A DNA stretch of 64,000 nt, from the NCBI GenBank assembly GCA_963837345.1, contig CAWIMX010000001.1, forward strand, positions 682,001-746,000, in the 5' to 3' direction. The stretch is from CAWIMX01 sp963837345. Its GTDB lineage: Bacteria > Acidobacteriota > Vicinamibacteria > Vicinamibacterales > CAVVIG01. Under the pieces are notes generated by a model, which was not told the DNA's origin, made no database searches, and saw only the letters and a list, made by a program, of their open reading frames with translations. The translations under genes and the position numbers were made by a program. Positions 18,135 to 26,763 of this stretch are shown piece after piece (the first letter of the stretch is position 1; every line of letters begins with the position of its first letter).

Positions 18135-19029
18135 ATGACTCGATCTCATGCAACGCGTCTGTGTGCGTCGCTCCTGCTGGTGGCCGGGGGCGTCTGGGTG
18201 TCGGCGCAAGTCCAGATCCCCGGCGCACCGCTCCAGGAGGCGGGGGCCAGCATCAACCCGTACTTCGACGGGTGGTTCGACAACGCCGACGGCACGCACA
18301 GCTTTCTCGTCGGCTACTTCAATCGCAACACGAAGGACGCCGTCGACGTGCCGATCGGGACCAACAACTACTTCGAGCCCGGCGACCAGGACCGGGGGCA
18401 GCCGACCCACTTTCTGCCGGGCCGGCAGTACCGGCGTGTTCGTCGTGACGGTGCCCGGGGACTTTCCGGCGACCGACAAGATCATCTGGAATCTGACGGT
18501 GAACGGCGAGACGTACCGGAACCCGTTCTACATGCACCGCGACTACAACATCAGCCCGTTCAAGTCGTCGGAAGAGAGCCCGAACGGCGGCTACAACGCG
18601 CCGCCGACGCTCCGGTTCGACCAGCACGGCGACACGTCGTTCCACGGACCGCTGGGCAGCGTCGCGACGGCCATCTCGCGGACGGCGACGGTGGGCACGC
18701 CGATGCCGCTCGAGCTGTTTGCCGACGACGACGGCCTGTACAGCAGCGGAACCAACGCTCAGATGAGCGAGGGACCGCCGCCGGTCAACCTGGAGATCAC
18801 CAAGTATCGCGGTCCCGGCCCGATCACGGTCGACCGCCGCCCCAAGCTGGAAGCGCTGAAGGGTGGAACGCCCGGCGAGCCGTTCAGCGGCCAGGCGTCC
18901 CCGATGGTCACGTTCAGCGAGCCGGGCGACTACATGCTCCACGTCACCGCCGGCGACTACTCGGGCAAGGGCGGCGGCGGCTCGGGCTGCTGCTGGACGA
19001 CGGCGATCGTCAAAGTCGCCGTCAAGTAG
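18135..19029 (+). pseudogene. Secreted protein of unknown function, partner of the upstream cytochrome, one frame break
   Basis: It starts at the ATG behind GGGGGAGG. The N-terminus is a clear signal peptide (LCASLLLVAGGVWVSAQ). The mature part has IPGAPLQEAGASINPYFDGW, an Asn-rich FNRNTKDA stretch, and after the frame break VTVPGDFPATDKIIWNLTVN, ending with a Gly-rich segment and GSGCCWTTAIVKVAVK. One extra T at 18429 throws the frame; skipping it gives a continuous protein of about 297 residues with no stop. This fits the insertion-only pattern elsewhere in the window, so the gene is probably intact in the organism. Its position 17 bases after the cytochrome suggests a shared periplasmic function, perhaps ligand binding. 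The family has no function I can name. Confidence 0.7.
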
Positions 19030-19110
19030 AAACGTCGTCTCACGAATCGTCTCCCGCCGCCGGTCGCATGCGGTTCTGATGCGGCCGGCGGCACCCCTCA
19101 CGAACCCCTC

Positions 19111-19944
19111 ATGCTGCGCGCGTGGCTCTGGTCCCTCGTCCCAACCTTCGTGATGGCCGTCCCGGCCACGACGGTCTACCTGCATCGAACCGTCACCCAT
19201 CGGGCGTTGAGCCTCCATCCAGCGGCGGAATGGGCGTTCAAGTTCCTGAACTGGATTTCGACCGGCGTCGATCCCGCGGTCTGGGCTGCCGTGCACCGCA
19301 AACATCACGCGTATTCGGATGTGGAGGTCGCATCGGACAGACGCGACCCGCACAGCCCCTGGCTCGAAGGCTTCTGGCACATTCAGCTGGGCAACGTGTG
19401 GTACTACCTCACCGAGTTGCGGAAGCACCCGGAGACGCTGACGATCTTCGCTCGCGACGTGCTCGGCCGGCGGGGCTGGTGGGACAGGCACTTCTTCCGG
19501 CGCGGGTGGATGGGCCTCTTGTGCGGCACGTCGCTGCTCTGGATCGCGCTGGGCGTCCAGTCCTGGCTGCACGACGGGTCCCTGGCTGATGCGTTCGTGG
19601 ACGGCCTCTGGTTCGGTTCGCTGGCGGCGGGCCTTCACGCCGCGACCTTCGTGTTCCTGCTGAACCCGTCCATCAACGCCCTCTGCCACTGGCCGCACAC
19701 ATGGCTCGGCGGTTACCAGAACTCGACGGCCGCACACGCGTTCCGGACGGCCAACAACTGGGTGGTCGCGGCCCTGACCGCGGGCGAGGGCTTCCACAAC
19801 AACCATCACGATCAGCCGGCCACCGCCAAGTTCGCGTGGACGAGATGGGAGTCGGTGGCCGACTGGGGATACTGGGCGGTTGTGGTGCCGCTCGGGTGGC
19901 TCGGCCTGGCGACCCGGGTACGTCTGCCGACCGTGGCGGAATAG
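19111..19944 (+). CDS. Membrane fatty-acid desaturase (delta-9 type)
   Basis: A 277-residue integral membrane di-iron desaturase. All three histidine boxes are present: HRTVTH near residue 29, HRKHH near 67, and HNNHH in EGFHNNHHDQP near 230. About four hydrophobic segments flank them. The protein introduces a double bond into acyl chains (acyl-CoA or acyl lipid) and tunes membrane fluidity. Its length is short for the family, but the boxes are complete and the N-terminus starts directly in the first membrane segment. A slightly longer version from an upstream non-ATG start cannot be ruled out. It stands alone between the secreted-protein operon and a convergent lipoprotein gene. Confidence 0.88.
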   Translation: MLRAWLWSLVPTFVMAVPATTVYLHRTVTHRALSLHPAAEWAFKFLNWISTGVDPAVWAAVHRKHHAYSDVEVASDRRDPHSPWLEGFWHIQLGNVWYYLTELRKHPETLTIFARDVLGRRGWWDRHFFRRGWMGLLCGTSLLWIALGVQSWLHDGSLADAFVDGLWFGSLAAGLHAATFVFLLNPSINALCHWPHTWLGGYQNSTAAHAFRTANNWVVAALTAGEGFHNNHHDQPATAKFAWTRWESVADWGYWAVVVPLGWLGLATRVRLPTVAE

Positions 19945-19969
19945 ATCCCGCCCGCTGACGTGACGGCGT

Positions 19970-20371
19970 TCAGCGCCAGGGCGCGGTTACGTCGTACGGC
20001 TTGTCCGTGATGTCCTTCGCCGTCACGTGGACGGTTCTCGGCTGCTCGACGCGCAGGTTCAGGTGCGTGCCGTCGTGGCTGGTGAAGTCGTCGATGGGCA
20101 CCTCCTGGTGATCCGCGTTCTCGAGCCGCGCAATCGTCGTCGTGAAATCCATGCCGGGAGCCTGGACGACGACGTTCAGGCCGACGAGCGGCATGCCGGA
20201 CCTGTTCTCGAGCGTGACGCCGAACTGGGTGGTTTCGATGCCGATGGGCGCATTGGCCGACAGCGCGGCTTCCTGGCTGCCGCCGCATGCGGCGAGGGCG
20301 CCTGCGGCGACGAACGCCATGATCACGAGAGTCGAACGCCGCCGCAGCGTGGAACGAGAACGGTCCGACAT
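19970..20371 (-). CDS. Small lipoprotein of unknown function
   Basis: I chose the ATG at 20371 (MSDRSRS) because AGGGGG lies 7 bases upstream; an upstream in-frame start exists at 20392. The N-terminus is Arg-rich, followed by a hydrophobic stretch ending in the lipobox LAAC near residue 28, so the mature protein is lipid-anchored. The rest (about 105 residues) looks like one beta-sandwich domain: VTLENRSGMPLVGLNVVVQA is the sort of edge seen in Ig-like or FixG-like folds. No catalytic motif is visible. It is convergent with the desaturase, with 25 bases between stops. Confidence 0.75.
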   Translation of the reverse strand: MSDRSRSTLRRRSTLVIMAFVAAGALAACGGSQEAALSANAPIGIETTQFGVTLENRSGMPLVGLNVVVQAPGMDFTTTIARLENADHQEVPIDDFTSHDGTHLNLRVEQPRTVHVTAKDITDKPYDVTAPWR

Positions 20372-20476
20372 GCGCACCCCCCTGCAGAACATTCCCTGCG
20401 CAACGACGGAGGACGACGATGACGCAACGCTGCACGCGAGCTGGGCCTTCGACTCTAGCGCTGGTCGATCCGGAGA

Positions 20477-20860
20477 TCAACCGGGCCGGATGAGGTCGGC
20501 AGTCGCCGCCGCGTCCTCTTCGGGGCAAACTCGCGCGGTCGGCGGCCGTGAGCGCCGGACCTGAGCCGCTACGGTCCCGGCGGTCGTGGCAAAGGGAAGG
20601 TCCTCGAGGGCGTCGCACCCAGAAGACAAGTCGACGCATGAGCCATCGACAAACGACACATCGTGCAAGATGCCGTCGACGTCGACACCCCACGCGCCGG
20701 TCAGGAGCCCGTCGGCAATCTGCGGCGTGGCGCCGTGCGCCGGCCGCGCCATCGCCGCAACCAACAGCAGACAGGCGATGGCCATCGCTGCCAGACGGCG
20801 AGTCGGTATCGCGAGGTTCCGGGTTCTCACGACACGCTCATTTATTGGAGCTCCAACCAC
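20477..20860 (-). CDS. Possible small secreted protein, unrecognised
   Basis: A 127-codon frame from a GTG at 20860; a second GTG at 20830 would give a tidier N-terminus. Arg-rich residues followed by AAMAIACLLLVAAMARPAHG look like a signal peptide. The mature part has two cysteines (SCVDLSSGC) that could form a disulfide. No family is recognised and no good ribosome site is visible, so this may be spurious. It lies between a lipoprotein gene and the DUF4139 gene, all on the minus strand. Confidence 0.4.
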   Translation of the reverse strand: MVGAPINERVVRTRNLAIPTRRLAAMAIACLLLVAAMARPAHGATPQIADGLLTGAWGVDVDGILHDVSFVDGSCVDLSSGCDALEDLPFATTAGTVAAQVRRSRPPTARVCPEEDAAATADLIRPG

Positions 20861-20891
20861 CCTGCCGACCCGGCCGACCGGCCTGACCTCT

Positions 20892-22412
20892 CTAATACGT
20901 CACCCGCACCCGGTAGTTGAGCACCGCCGTCCCGTTCGCGGCCACCGGCACCGTGAACTGCGACGCCCACGCCGCGGTCTTCGTCCACGCGTGCGACGCG
21001 CGCAGCATCCGCCACGTGCCGCCGATCGGCTCGTTCACTTCCACCGACACCGCCGCGTCCTTGTGGTTGCGCAGCGTGATCTCGTACTCGAACTCGTAGA
21101 CGTTCGATGCGATCTTCTCGAAGTCGGTCTGCTTCCGTTCGCACACCACGTCGAAGGCGTTGCCGATCTTGAGATTCACGGCTTCGTCCTTCGGCGTATG
21201 GTCGATCCGGTCTTCGCCCACGAACTGGATGCCGCCCTTGGAATCCGCCTGGTACACGCGCACGTTGCCCGCGGGCAGCGGCATCCCGAGACCGGCCTTC
21301 TCCTCGTTCTTGAACTGGTAGAACACCTGCACCACGTCCTTGATCGGCGCGCCCGGGTGCAGCGCATTGCGGTAGTAGTACGCGTCGCCTTCGACGACGT
21401 AGCGCTTCGCGACGGGAAACGCCGAGGCGCCGAGCATGCTCACCTGCTTGGTCTCGCTGTTGTTCACCGTCGTCTTTCGGGCGAGCGTGTACAGGTGATA
21501 ATCCGAAAACGACTCCTGCGTCATGGCCGGCGCGGCGGCGGCGACTTCCCGCGCCGCGTCCATCAACGCCATCTTGCCGATCTGCTGGCGCACGCGATTG
21601 AGATCGCCGGCCACGAGCTGCAGCCGCGCGTTTCTGAACGACGTGCCGCTGCCGTTCACGACCGTCACCCACCCGTCGAGGTCGGCGGCCTTGTCGTCGC
21701 GGGCCACCGTCAGCACGTAATCGGCGTTCCACGACAGCTTGCCGGCGAGATACGACGCCTCCACCCGGTGGCGCGTGCCGCCCGTGTTGTCGAGCGTCCA
21801 GATGAGCGTCGGGCGCGAATAGAGGTTGTCGGGCAACTCGGGAAACTTGATGCTCTCGGCGCGCATGCCGGTGACGATCTCGCCGCCGATTTCCCAGATC
21901 GGACCGTTGTTGTCGCTGAGGAGGCGCGCCTTCACTTCCTCGTCGACCGTGCGGTTCCCCTCCTGCCGCGTACGGATGAGCGTCACGTCGCGGCCGACGT
22001 ACTTGCGCAGCAGCTTGTCGGGCTCGAGCAGATCGTACTCGTAGTTCTGCTCGAGCACGCTCACGTTCGACGGCTCGGTGAGCGATCGGAAATGCACCGT
22101 CGCCGGATTCACCGTGGCGGCGATGTCCATGAAATGAAGGTCCGAGGTGCCCCGCGCGATCTGGAGGTTCCGCACGTCGCGCACGAGCGCGATGTCGGAG
22201 TTGTAGATCGTCACGGCCAGCTCGGCCTGATCCTCGAGCGTCGTCGTGGCGGTGGGACCCGTGGCCTGCGGCGCGTCGGCGACCACGGGCGTGCCGGTCC
22301 CGCCGGGAGCGGCGGCCACATCGATCCCCGATCCCGGCCGATCGGCCGGACGCATGGAGACGACGGCGGAGATGGCGACGACGAGCGGGGCGACGAGCAG
22401 ACGTGCAGACAT
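20892..22412 (-). CDS. DUF4139 domain-containing secreted protein
   Basis: A 506-residue exported protein starting at the ATG behind GGAAGGAG (frame open further upstream, but that part is Arg-rich and lacks a ribosome site). The signal peptide is MSARLLVAPLVVAISAVVSM. The body matches the DUF4139 layout: an N-terminal beta-domain (LAVTIYNSDIALVRDVRNLQ), a central region around LDNTGGTRHRVEASYLAGKL and SWNADYVL, and a C-terminal half with YQFKNEEKAGLGMPLPAGNV, RVYQAD and FEYEITLRNHKDAAVSVEV. The family is widespread and of unknown function, probably envelope-associated. It is divergent from the histidine kinase gene with a 133-base shared promoter region that contains a GAATTT/AAATTC inverted repeat. 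Confidence 0.85.
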   Translation of the reverse strand: MSARLLVAPLVVAISAVVSMRPADRPGSGIDVAAAPGGTGTPVVADAPQATGPTATTTLEDQAELAVTIYNSDIALVRDVRNLQIARGTSDLHFMDIAATVNPATVHFRSLTEPSNVSVLEQNYEYDLLEPDKLLRKYVGRDVTLIRTRQEGNRTVDEEVKARLLSDNNGPIWEIGGEIVTGMRAESIKFPELPDNLYSRPTLIWTLDNTGGTRHRVEASYLAGKLSWNADYVLTVARDDKAADLDGWVTVVNGSGTSFRNARLQLVAGDLNRVRQQIGKMALMDAAREVAAAAPAMTQESFSDYHLYTLARKTTVNNSETKQVSMLGASAFPVAKRYVVEGDAYYYRNALHPGAPIKDVVQVFYQFKNEEKAGLGMPLPAGNVRVYQADSKGGIQFVGEDRIDHTPKDEAVNLKIGNAFDVVCERKQTDFEKIASNVYEFEYEITLRNHKDAAVSVEVNEPIGGTWRMLRASHAWTKTAAWASQFTVPVAANGTAVLNYRVRVTY

Positions 22413-22545
22413 GGGACGGCTCCTTCCGTCTGGGGGCGCTGATGTCCCTGGAACGGAGCCGGGCGAATTTCTTGCACGGAGGCGAAAATTCTGGCGCAGC
22501 CGCGAGAAAGGCGACGCCTGCCATCTGCCATACTGGCCAGAGAGC

Positions 22546-23703
22546 ATGCCGGACGACTCGCGTCCCTATCCACCCACTGGCTCCCGTATCCGCGCCTATG
22601 GCCTCGCCGTCGTGTTCGTCGCCGCCGGCGCCGTGCTCACCCGCCTCGCTTGGCGCATGCTCTCGGGCACGCCGTTCGTGCCGCTCTTCGGCAGCATCGT
22701 GGCCGCGACGCACTGGGGCAACCGCCGCGCCGGGCAGTTCGCCATCGTCCTGGCAATGCTCGCCAGCCGGCTGGCCGTTCCACCCGGCGGGCCCTCGCCG
22801 TGGGCGCCGCGGTCGCTCATCGTGTTCGCCGCCGTCGGGCTGCTGGCCAATCTCGTGGTCGACGGACGGAACCGCGTGGAGGCCGCGCTCCGCGCGAGCC
22901 TCGCGGCCCAGCGGCAGGCGGAAGAAGAGCTGCGCGCGTCGGAGGAACACCTCCGCCGGGCGCAAAAGTCGGAAGCCGTGGGGCGTCTGGTGGCGGGCCT
23001 CGCGCACAACTTCAGCAACCTGTTGACCGTCGTGATGGGGCACGCCGAGCTCGTGTTGCGGCAGAGCGACGGGCGGGAGCCGTATCGAAGCGATCTGGAG
23101 CAGATCCGGAGCGCGGCGGCTCGAGGCGCCGTGCTCACCCGCCAGCTCCTGGCGGCGGGCCGGAACACCGACGCCGCCATCGACCGGATCGACATCATGG
23201 CGGCGGTCGCCGGCCTGCGCGGCAGCCTGGCGCGCGCGATCCGCGAAGACATTCGACTCACGATCGACGTCGCGCGCGAACCGGCGGCGATCGAGATCGA
23301 CCCGAACGATCTCCGGCAAATCGTGCAGAACCTCGTCCTCAACGCGCGCGACGCGCTGCCGGAGGGCGGCACGATCGCCGTCGAGGTGGCGAGGCATCGC
23401 TTCGAGGCGGCGGCGCTCGCCCAGGGGCAGAGCGTGGCCGCCGGCGAGTACGCGCGCCTCAAGGTGCGCGACGACGGTGTGGGCATGACGCCCGACGTCG
23501 AGGCCCGTCTGTTCGAGCTGTTCTTCACGACCAAGGAGGTGGACAAGGGCACGGGGCTGGGGCTCGCCTTCGTGCATGGCATCGCCCGGCAGGCCGGAGG
23601 CTTCGTCACCGTGGAGACCGCGCCGGGACAGGGGACGACCGTCGCGGCCAGTTTTCCGCTCGCGCCGGTCGCCGAACCGACGACGGCCGTGTCGGAACGG
23701 TGA
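22546..23703 (+). CDS. Orphan sensor histidine kinase
   Basis: A 385-residue kinase. The N-terminus has about three to four membrane segments (YGLAVVFVAAGAVLTRLAW; GQFAIVLAMLASRLAV; LIVFAAVGLLANLVV), and a short coiled linker (LRASEEHLRRAQKSEAVGRL) follows. The phospho-acceptor His lies in GLAHNFSNLL near residue 154. The ATPase domain shows the N-box NLVLNARDALPEGG, G1 DDGVGM, F-box LFELFFTTK and G2 GTGLGLAFVHGI. No receiver domain or response regulator gene is adjacent, so the partner is encoded elsewhere. The ATG at 22546 was preferred because the frame upstream overlaps the divergent gene and a TACTGG-type -10-like sequence lies just before it. Confidence 0.9.
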   Translation: MPDDSRPYPPTGSRIRAYGLAVVFVAAGAVLTRLAWRMLSGTPFVPLFGSIVAATHWGNRRAGQFAIVLAMLASRLAVPPGGPSPWAPRSLIVFAAVGLLANLVVDGRNRVEAALRASLAAQRQAEEELRASEEHLRRAQKSEAVGRLVAGLAHNFSNLLTVVMGHAELVLRQSDGREPYRSDLEQIRSAAARGAVLTRQLLAAGRNTDAAIDRIDIMAAVAGLRGSLARAIREDIRLTIDVAREPAAIEIDPNDLRQIVQNLVLNARDALPEGGTIAVEVARHRFEAAALAQGQSVAAGEYARLKVRDDGVGMTPDVEARLFELFFTTKEVDKGTGLGLAFVHGIARQAGGFVTVETAPGQGTTVAASFPLAPVAEPTTAVSER

Positions 23704-23721
23704 CGCGGGGAGCCCGACGCC

Positions 23722-24141
23722 ATGGCGGACCAATGGCTGGCGCCCGCGCTCCTGACGAGCGGCGGCGTTCTGCACGTCGCCGTGCTCGTGGCCCTTGGCC
23801 TGCCAGGCCGCGCGCGACCGGCGACGCCCGGCGATGCCGCGTTTCTGATCACCTTTGGCGCGCTCTACGTGATCGCGGCGTCTGGCTTGAGGCGAGGCCG
23901 ACGCTGGGGGCGGTGGCTGGCGCTCACGGTGTCCGGCCTCGAGGCCGTGCCGGCCGGAGTGCTCTTCTACGTTCTGCTGGTGTTTTCGGGTGATCCCGCG
24001 GGCAGGGGGTCATTCGAGCAGATCGGTTTCATGGCCCTGCTTCTCGTACCGATGCTGCTGTTCATCATCGTCTGGCGTCACGTCCCGCGCGGCCGGCCCG
24101 AGGCCGCGGGCATGAACCATAGGCCGAGGCGAGGCGTCTAA
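23722..24141 (+). CDS. Small multi-pass membrane protein, unknown function
   Basis: A 139-residue protein with four predicted membrane helices (LLTSGGVLHVAVLVALGL; DAAFLITFGALYVIAASGL; GRWLALTVSGLEAVPAGVLF; FMALLLVPMLLFIIVW) and a basic tail. The ATG is 18 bases after the kinase stop, so the two genes are probably co-transcribed. I see no family motif. A role as an accessory or sensor partner of the kinase is possible but rests only on position. Confidence 0.75.
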   Translation: MADQWLAPALLTSGGVLHVAVLVALGLPGRARPATPGDAAFLITFGALYVIAASGLRRGRRWGRWLALTVSGLEAVPAGVLFYVLLVFSGDPAGRGSFEQIGFMALLLVPMLLFIIVWRHVPRGRPEAAGMNHRPRRGV

Positions 24142-24178
24142 ATCGCATTGTCGACATCGGTCCTGAAGGAGTCTGCGC

Positions 24179-24673
24179 ATGACCATCGAGGAGTTGATTG
24201 AGGAGTTCGAGCAGGAAGCCGCCACGACGCGCCGCGTGCTCGCGCGCGTCCCGACAGACAAGCTGGCCTGGGCGCCGCATCAGAAGTCGATGACGATCGG
24301 CCGGCTGGCCATGCACCTGGCGACGGCGCCGCGACACATCTCGGCCTGGCCCCTGGAAGACAGCTACACCTTCACGGGCAACAAGACCCCCGAGGCCACC
24401 TCGACCGACGAGATCCTCGCCGCCCACGACGCCGGCATCGCCACCGTCAAGAGCAACCTGCAGAAGATCGGCAACGACGGCCTCGGCAGGACCTGGGCGG
24501 GGATCGCCGGCGGCAAGACCTTGATGACGCTGCCGAAGAAGGGGTTGTTGCGGTCGCTCCTGATGAACCACGTCTATCACCATCGCGGGCAGCTCACGGT
24601 GTATCTGCGGCTGCTCGACATCCCCGTGCCGCCGGTGTACGGCCCGACGGCCGACGAGAACCCGTTCGGATAA
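24179..24673 (+). CDS. DinB-family protein
   Basis: A 164-residue four-helix-bundle protein of the DinB/YfiT fold. The usual metal-binding histidines are visible: H in GRLAMHLATAP near residue 45, and HVYHHRGQ near residue 130. It starts MTIEELIEEFEQEAATTRRVL, a normal family N-terminus, with AAGGAG about 9 bases before the ATG. Members are thiol-dependent metalloenzymes or of unknown role; nothing here identifies the substrate. It is one of three DinB-like genes in the window (others at 58904 and 61990), and they are not close copies. Confidence 0.88.
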   Translation: MTIEELIEEFEQEAATTRRVLARVPTDKLAWAPHQKSMTIGRLAMHLATAPRHISAWPLEDSYTFTGNKTPEATSTDEILAAHDAGIATVKSNLQKIGNDGLGRTWAGIAGGKTLMTLPKKGLLRSLLMNHVYHHRGQLTVYLRLLDIPVPPVYGPTADENPFG

Positions 24674-24684
24674 GGAGGCCGCGA

Positions 24685-25770
24685 CTACCGGAGCGCCCAG
24701 GTCGATCCGCCGTCCGTGGTGACGAACACGCGCCCGTCGGCGGTCGTGACCGCGGCCGACCGCGCGTCGGTCGCCTGGACGGTCGCCAAATCCGCCGTCT
24801 CGGGAAACGCCACGCGACGGAAGTTGCGACCGTCGGAAGTGACGAGCACCGTGCCGCCGCGGCCGACCACCCAGCACGTCGTCGGCGACGGCGCGGAGCC
24901 GGCCGTCAGCTCCTGGCCTGCGCCACTCGAGGACACGGTGTCCCAGCTGGCGCCGCCGTCCGTCGACCCCTCGACGGAGGGACCGACGAGGCGCCAGCGG
25001 ATCGAGGGATCGGGCGACTCGATGGCAATCGGAGCCGCCGCGGTCTTGGCGAGCGTTTCGGCCGTCGCGGTGGAAAAACCCTGACGACGAAGCTCGACCG
25101 GAGCGGCAGGCGCAGCCGCCGCGGTGGGCGCCGGCGGAGCCGCCGGTGCCGGCTCGGGGGCGGATCGAGCGGCCGCCCGATCGGCCAGCGACGGAGTGCC
25201 GACCGTGCCCCTCGCGCCTACCTGGAGCGTCCCGTTGTCGGCCTGGAGCTGGTCGACATCGCGGCGCGAGTCGACCGGCGGCGCGTCCTCTGCTTTCAAC
25301 GCGGCAGGGGGCGGCTGGGTTTCCATGGCTGTCGCGGGCGCCGCGCCGCGTTCGTCGAGCGTCGAAGCCTGCGGCGCTTCCCTGACCGCGGCCTGCCGCT
25401 CCACCTCGGCCGGGGTCGGCGGCGTGCGTTTGCCGGGGGCCGCGATCCAGATCACCACGGCGGCGGCCGCGGCCGTGAGGGGCACCGCCCAGTTGAGCCA
25501 CCGACGGAGAGACGGCTTCGCGGCGGGCATTTCGGGCGCGGCCGCTGCTCTGGCGGCCGCGTCGCCCGTTCGCGCCATGGCCGACACGATGGAGCGGCAA
25601 CGGGCGCAGGTCGAGGCATGGCTCTCCGCGTCCGCGAGCGCGGCGCCCTCGAGGCCGCCGTCGAACCAGGCGGCGAAGGTTTCGGCGTCGAGACAGGCGG
25701 GCGTCGCGGCGCCCTCGGGCGTCTCGAGCGCTTGACGAAGCAGCCGGTCGATCGACTGATCCCGCTTCAC
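24685..25770 (-). CDS. Anti-sigma factor with zinc-binding N-terminus and Ycf48-like C-terminus
   Basis: A 361-residue single-pass membrane protein. Residues 1-65 form a zf-HC2-like anti-sigma domain with HASTCARC near residue 51. A membrane helix (WAVPLTAAAAAVVIWIA) lies near 92-108. A long Ala/Pro-rich linker follows. The last 120 residues resemble BNR/Ycf48 beta-propeller blades (STDGGASWDTV, VVGRGGTVLVTSDGRNFRRV, FVTTDGGSTWALR) and would lie outside the cytoplasm. It sits 55 bases downstream of the sigma factor gene on the same strand and probably sequesters that sigma factor until an envelope signal is sensed. Only about two blades are visible, so the C-terminus is a partial propeller. 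Confidence 0.88.
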   Translation of the reverse strand: MKRDQSIDRLLRQALETPEGAATPACLDAETFAAWFDGGLEGAALADAESHASTCARCRSIVSAMARTGDAAARAAAAPEMPAAKPSLRRWLNWAVPLTAAAAAVVIWIAAPGKRTPPTPAEVERQAAVREAPQASTLDERGAAPATAMETQPPPAALKAEDAPPVDSRRDVDQLQADNGTLQVGARGTVGTPSLADRAAARSAPEPAPAAPPAPTAAAAPAAPVELRRQGFSTATAETLAKTAAAPIAIESPDPSIRWRLVGPSVEGSTDGGASWDTVSSSGAGQELTAGSAPSPTTCWVVGRGGTVLVTSDGRNFRRVAFPETADLATVQATDARSAAVTTADGRVFVTTDGGSTWALR

Positions 25771-25825
25771 TGGATGCTCGGCTCTCCCCCGCTGGACACG
25801 TCCACCCTTGGAACGATCGGCACTT

Positions 25826-26572
25826 TCATTCCTTGCGCGACGCGAGCAAGCTCTGCAGATCCAGAGGCCCGGCGTCTTCCGTGACGCACTCGAAGCACTG
25901 TTCCACCTCGGCCGCGGCCAGGCCGTCCTCGTCGCGAAGGCGGCGTTCCACGTCGTCGCGAATCGTCTTGCGCGTCCGCGCCAGATTTCGAGACGCCGTC
26001 GCTTCGTGCTCGCCGAGCGCGCGGCCGGTTTCGGCGAGCGTCAATTCATCCGCATAGTAGCAGGCCAGCCGGAGGCGATCGCGCGGCGCCAGAGCCGCAA
26101 GGGCGCGCTCCAGCGCGCGTCGGATCAGCGCGGCGTGGCGTGCCCGATCCGGGTCGATCTCGGTCGTCGGCCTGGCGGCCGGCAGCGCTCCGGGCGAGTC
26201 TTCTTCCGGCAGCGGGTCGACGCGGCGATTCGCGCGCAGCCGATCGACGTAGCGCTGCGCCAGCACCGCGCGGAGCCACGTGGCCAGGCTGCTCCGTCCG
26301 TGGTAGTAGCGGAAGAGCGACTGCCGTTCGCCGCCCTTTTCCTTCAGTCCGAACAGGTCCGCGTACAGCGAATCGGCCTGCTCGCGCGCCCCGCCCGACG
26401 GGTCGAGCGCGTCGGCGGATCGGTACAGAATCGGGCGGTAGTCGCGGACGAAGCGGTCCCAGGCCGCATCGTCACCCTCGGCACAGGCGCGCGCCAGCGC
26501 CAGGTCGTCGGGGTGCGACGCGGCGGGCGGCTCGACGGTCGATCGCCGCAGCGAACGTTCTGAAGGCGGCAC
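25826..26572 (-). CDS. ECF-type RNA polymerase sigma factor
   Basis: A 248-residue sigma factor. Region 2 starts near LALARACAEGDDAAWDRFVR and includes SSLATWLRAVLAQRYVDRLR. After an acidic linker, region 4 is seen in ALAALAPRDRLRLACYYADE and LTLAETGRALGEHEATASRN. The start is uncertain: the frame is open to 26749, but the upstream part is non-conserved, so I use the GTG at 26572, which gives a normal region 2 position. A cysteine-containing tail (VEQCFECVTED) is unusual. It forms an operon with the anti-sigma gene. A 7-bp inverted repeat at 26584-26615 lies directly upstream and may hold its promoter. Confidence 0.85.
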   Translation of the reverse strand: MPPSERSLRRSTVEPPAASHPDDLALARACAEGDDAAWDRFVRDYRPILYRSADALDPSGGAREQADSLYADLFGLKEKGGERQSLFRYYHGRSSLATWLRAVLAQRYVDRLRANRRVDPLPEEDSPGALPAARPTTEIDPDRARHAALIRRALERALAALAPRDRLRLACYYADELTLAETGRALGEHEATASRNLARTRKTIRDDVERRLRDEDGLAAAEVEQCFECVTEDAGPLDLQSLLASRKE

Positions 26573-26583
26573 GAGTGTCGCGA

Positions 26584-26615
26584 CCAGTATGCGGCATCCC
26601 GCCCCGTTATACTGG
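26584..26615. promoter_or_regulatory. Symmetric inverted repeat with opposed -10-like elements between the sigma factor and symporter genes
   Basis: CCAGTAT and ATACTGG form a perfect 7-bp inverted repeat separated by 18 bases. TATACT at 26608-26613 is a good plus-strand -10 candidate, and the mirror ATACTG reads as a minus-strand -10 about 13 bases before the GTG of the sigma gene. The arrangement suits a divergent promoter or a two-site operator. No convincing -35 hexamer is present on either strand, which would fit alternative-sigma or activator dependence. Confidence 0.4.
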
Positions 26616-26723
26616 CCGTCGCTCACTCGAGCCTTGGCGGGGCGGTGCGCCGATGGTACTGTAGCGTTCCACACTGAGGAGACCGACGCCCGACGCAAGA
26701 TCCGGAGCGTGAGCGACGGCACA

Positions 26724-26746
26724 CGCCGGGGGTTGGGGCCCCGGCG
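26724..26746 (+). promoter_or_regulatory. GC-rich 8-bp hairpin just upstream of the symporter start
   Basis: CGCCGGGG pairs perfectly with CCCCGGCG around a 7-base loop. It ends 17 bases before the ATG at 26764, so it sits next to the ribosome-binding region. A weaker stem (ACGC/GCGT) precedes it. A regulated leader for an amino-acid transporter is possible, but I could not match it to a known riboswitch class. Confidence 0.3.
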
Positions 26747-26763
26747 CAACGAGTGAGAGCCAC

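Noticed and set aside
26616..26763. Known riboswitch upstream of the symporter
   Set aside because: I looked for glycine, SAM, SAH and guanidine aptamer cores and found none; only a simple hairpin remains.
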